From positions 124,001 through 188,000 of the forward strand of contig CAZYEX010000006.1 in NCBI GenBank assembly GCA_964646605.1: 64,000 nucleotides of DNA, given 5' to 3'. This document shows, piece by piece, positions 62,631-64,000 of the stretch (the first letter of the stretch is position 1; every line of letters starts with the position of its first letter). The DNA is from SBAX01 sp964646605. GTDB taxonomy: Bacteria; Planctomycetota; Phycisphaerae; UBA1845. The notes under the pieces are model-generated. The model was not told the origin of the DNA. It searched no databases and worked only from the letters and a program-made list of their open reading frames with translations. Position numbers and translations under genes: made by a program.

Positions 62631-64000
62631 CTACTTGGCGTCAAGCTGTTTGGCGAGTTCCGCGGGCGAGGTCACGGGCAATTGGCATTGGTAGTTTTCG
62701 CACACGTAGGCGGTCGCCCGGCCCTCGATTCGGCCCTTTCCCCGCAGAAGGGCGATGGGCGTCTCCGTCATGCGATCGGGCGTGTGGACGACCACTTTGT
62801 TCGGGACGTATCTGTCGAAAACCGTATGGATCATTTCCTTGGTGTCCGCCGCCAGGGGGTCGCCGACGATCACCACTTCGCGTACGCGGTCGTAATAGAA
62901 ATCGACGGCGCAGGCGAGGCGCTCAAAGGCGCCGGGCGATTCGGCGACCTTGGGGGCGAAGGCTCGGAAGATGGACTCGGCCTTGGCGCGAAAGTCCTTG
63001 CGATCGAAAAGAAGGCCCAAGCGAAGTAGGTTCATGGCGTGGACGGAGTTGCCGGAGGGGATGGCCCCGTCGTGCGGATGTTTGGAGCGAACGATGAGTT
63101 TCTCCGCGTCGGAAGCGGTGAAGAAAAAGGCCCCGCCCTCCTTGTCGTGGAAAAACTCGATGGACGTATCGGTCAGACGCAGGGCTTCGTCCAACCATCG
63201 ACGGTCGAACGTGGCCTCGTAGAGGTTGAGCAATCCTTCGACGAGGAAGGCATAGTCGCCGAGGTTGCCGGGCAGTCGGGCGTCGCCCTTGCGATAGGAA
63301 CGCAGCAGTCGGCCGTCCTTGCGGAGGTGGGTGAGAATAAAGTCCGCGGCCTGCGACGCGGCTTGGGCGTACTTCGGCTCGTTGAGAACGCGAGCGCCCT
63401 TGGCGAGGCTGGCGACCATAAGACCGTTCCAGTCGGTGAGAATCTTGTCGTCCAGGCCCGGCGGGGTGCGACGGGCGCGAGCCTCGCGGAGCTTCCCGCG
63501 CCAGGCGCGGACGCGGGTCTCCAGCTCGCCTACGTCCAGCCCGTGGAGTTTTGCGAAGGCTTGCGGGGGTTTGCTGATGTGCAGAATGTTCTTGGGGCCC
63601 GGCGGGGCATGGCCCATGCGCTCGAACCAATTGCCGCCTTCGCTTACGTCGAAGTATTTGCAGCAGAGGCGGGCTTCCTCCTCGCCCAGGACGTCAACGA
63701 CTTCCTTCACCGTCCAGATGTAGAACTTCCCTTCCATTCCGTCGCTGTCGGCGTCCCGGCTGGAGTAGAAACCGCCTTCGGGGGCACGAAGATCGGTCAG
63801 GACGTAGTCGAAAATGTCGGCGGCGAGGGCCGCATCACGGGGATTCTTCGAGATCAAATAGGCGTCGAGGTAGATCGAACTCACCAATGCTTGGTCGTAT
63901 AACATTTTCTCGAAGTGCGGGACGAGCCACTCGTGATCGGTGCTGTAGCGACAGATACCCCCGCCCAGGTGGTCGTAGATACCGCCGCGGCTCATGTGAT
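62631..64000 (-). CDS. YyaL/DUF255 family protein, partial (N-terminus beyond window)
   Basis: The last 456 codons of a thioredoxin-domain/six-hairpin family protein (DUF255, YyaL, SSP411-type); the gene continues past the right edge. MSRGGIYDHLGGGICRYSTD and WLVPHFEKMLYDQALVSS then the alpha/alpha barrel (GGFYSSRDADSDGMEGKFY, KILTDWNGLMVASLAKGARV, SGNSVHAMNLLRLG) are typical. The C-terminus has a Cys pair, YVCENYQCQLP. The family is N-acylglucosamine 2-epimerase-like in fold, with an unclear function. Its stop lies 34 bases before the 62596 start, so the two genes may be co-transcribed. Confidence 0.88.
   Translation of the reverse strand, partial: HMSRGGIYDHLGGGICRYSTDHEWLVPHFEKMLYDQALVSSIYLDAYLISKNPRDAALAADIFDYVLTDLRAPEGGFYSSRDADSDGMEGKFYIWTVKEVVDVLGEEEARLCCKYFDVSEGGNWFERMGHAPPGPKNILHISKPPQAFAKLHGLDVGELETRVRAWRGKLREARARRTPPGLDDKILTDWNGLMVASLAKGARVLNEPKYAQAASQAADFILTHLRKDGRLLRSYRKGDARLPGNLGDYAFLVEGLLNLYEATFDRRWLDEALRLTDTSIEFFHDKEGGAFFFTASDAEKLIVRSKHPHDGAIPSGNSVHAMNLLRLGLLFDRKDFRAKAESIFRAFAPKVAESPGAFERLACAVDFYYDRVREVVIVGDPLAADTKEMIHTVFDRYVPNKVVVHTPDRMTETPIALLRGKGRIEGRATAYVCENYQCQLPVTSPAELAKQLDAK

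Overview
The window is about 63% G+C and gene-dense, with a standard bacterial gene set. I read it as a piece of a Planctomycetota-type chromosome (possibly Phycisphaerae-like). The basis is the large secreted Cys-rich modular proteins with dockerin-like tails, a protein with the N-terminal motif NRRNARRSTGPKTP, hairpin and heptad intergenic repeats, and many genes without a clear Shine-Dalgarno sequence. The assignment is inference from gene content, not from a marker gene.

Layout. 0-4.3 kb (minus strand) is a fatty-acid or branched-chain acyl-CoA oxidation cluster: two acyl-CoA dehydrogenases, a 3-hydroxyacyl-CoA dehydrogenase and the start of an enoyl-CoA hydratase, with two small MNT-type nucleotidyltransferases between them. 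4.4-15.3 kb alternates tRNA genes with secreted-protein genes: tRNA-Ser, a BNR-repeat protein, a degenerate tRNA-Ala, a 2591-residue Cys-rich protein, then an intact tRNA-Ala(CGC). The two proteins share a C-terminal module. 15.4-28.5 kb is mostly housekeeping and catabolism: a lipid A acyltransferase-like protein, NrnA, RibF, a glycosyltransferase, a large FAD/Fe-S oxidoreductase, a probable lipoprotein, an S9 peptidase, a methyltransferase-Mrr fusion and transaldolase. 28.4-31.4 kb (minus) has a zinc ribbon and two tandem metzincin lipoproteins. 32-40.4 kb has SucD, a CPBP protease, a GNAT enzyme, a DEAD-box helicase, an RluD-type pseudouridine synthase, a CBS protein, a protein of unknown function and dihydrolipoyl dehydrogenase. 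Its spacers are full of hairpin and heptad repeats.

40.8-50.8 kb carries a polysaccharide deacetylase with a methyltransferase, a PIN toxin-antitoxin pair inserted beside a helicase-start remnant, a UvrD-type helicase, a PilZ protein with a good promoter, a polyprenyl-phosphate sugar transferase, a lipoprotein and a double VanZ protein. 50.8-54.4 kb is an accessory island: a secreted protein, a small antitoxin-like/DUF2442 pair, a VapBC pair, a membrane-anchored NucS-like protein with a changed active-site residue, and a 276-bp element with 36-bp inverted ends. 54.4-64 kb has a gamma-family PLP enzyme, Tpx and a duplicated Tpx fragment around a secreted Cys-rich gene, a VOC protein, two paralogous surface proteins with a Cys-Gly/TM/Arg tail, a STAS protein, an internally duplicated membrane protein and a truncated YyaL-type protein.

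Points that stand out are the tRNA/secreted-gene duplications, the membrane NucS-like protein, the tandem surface-protein family, the small inverted-repeat element, and a strand composition change near 40-44 kb: C exceeds G on the given strand before it, and G equals or exceeds C after it, whichever way the genes point.
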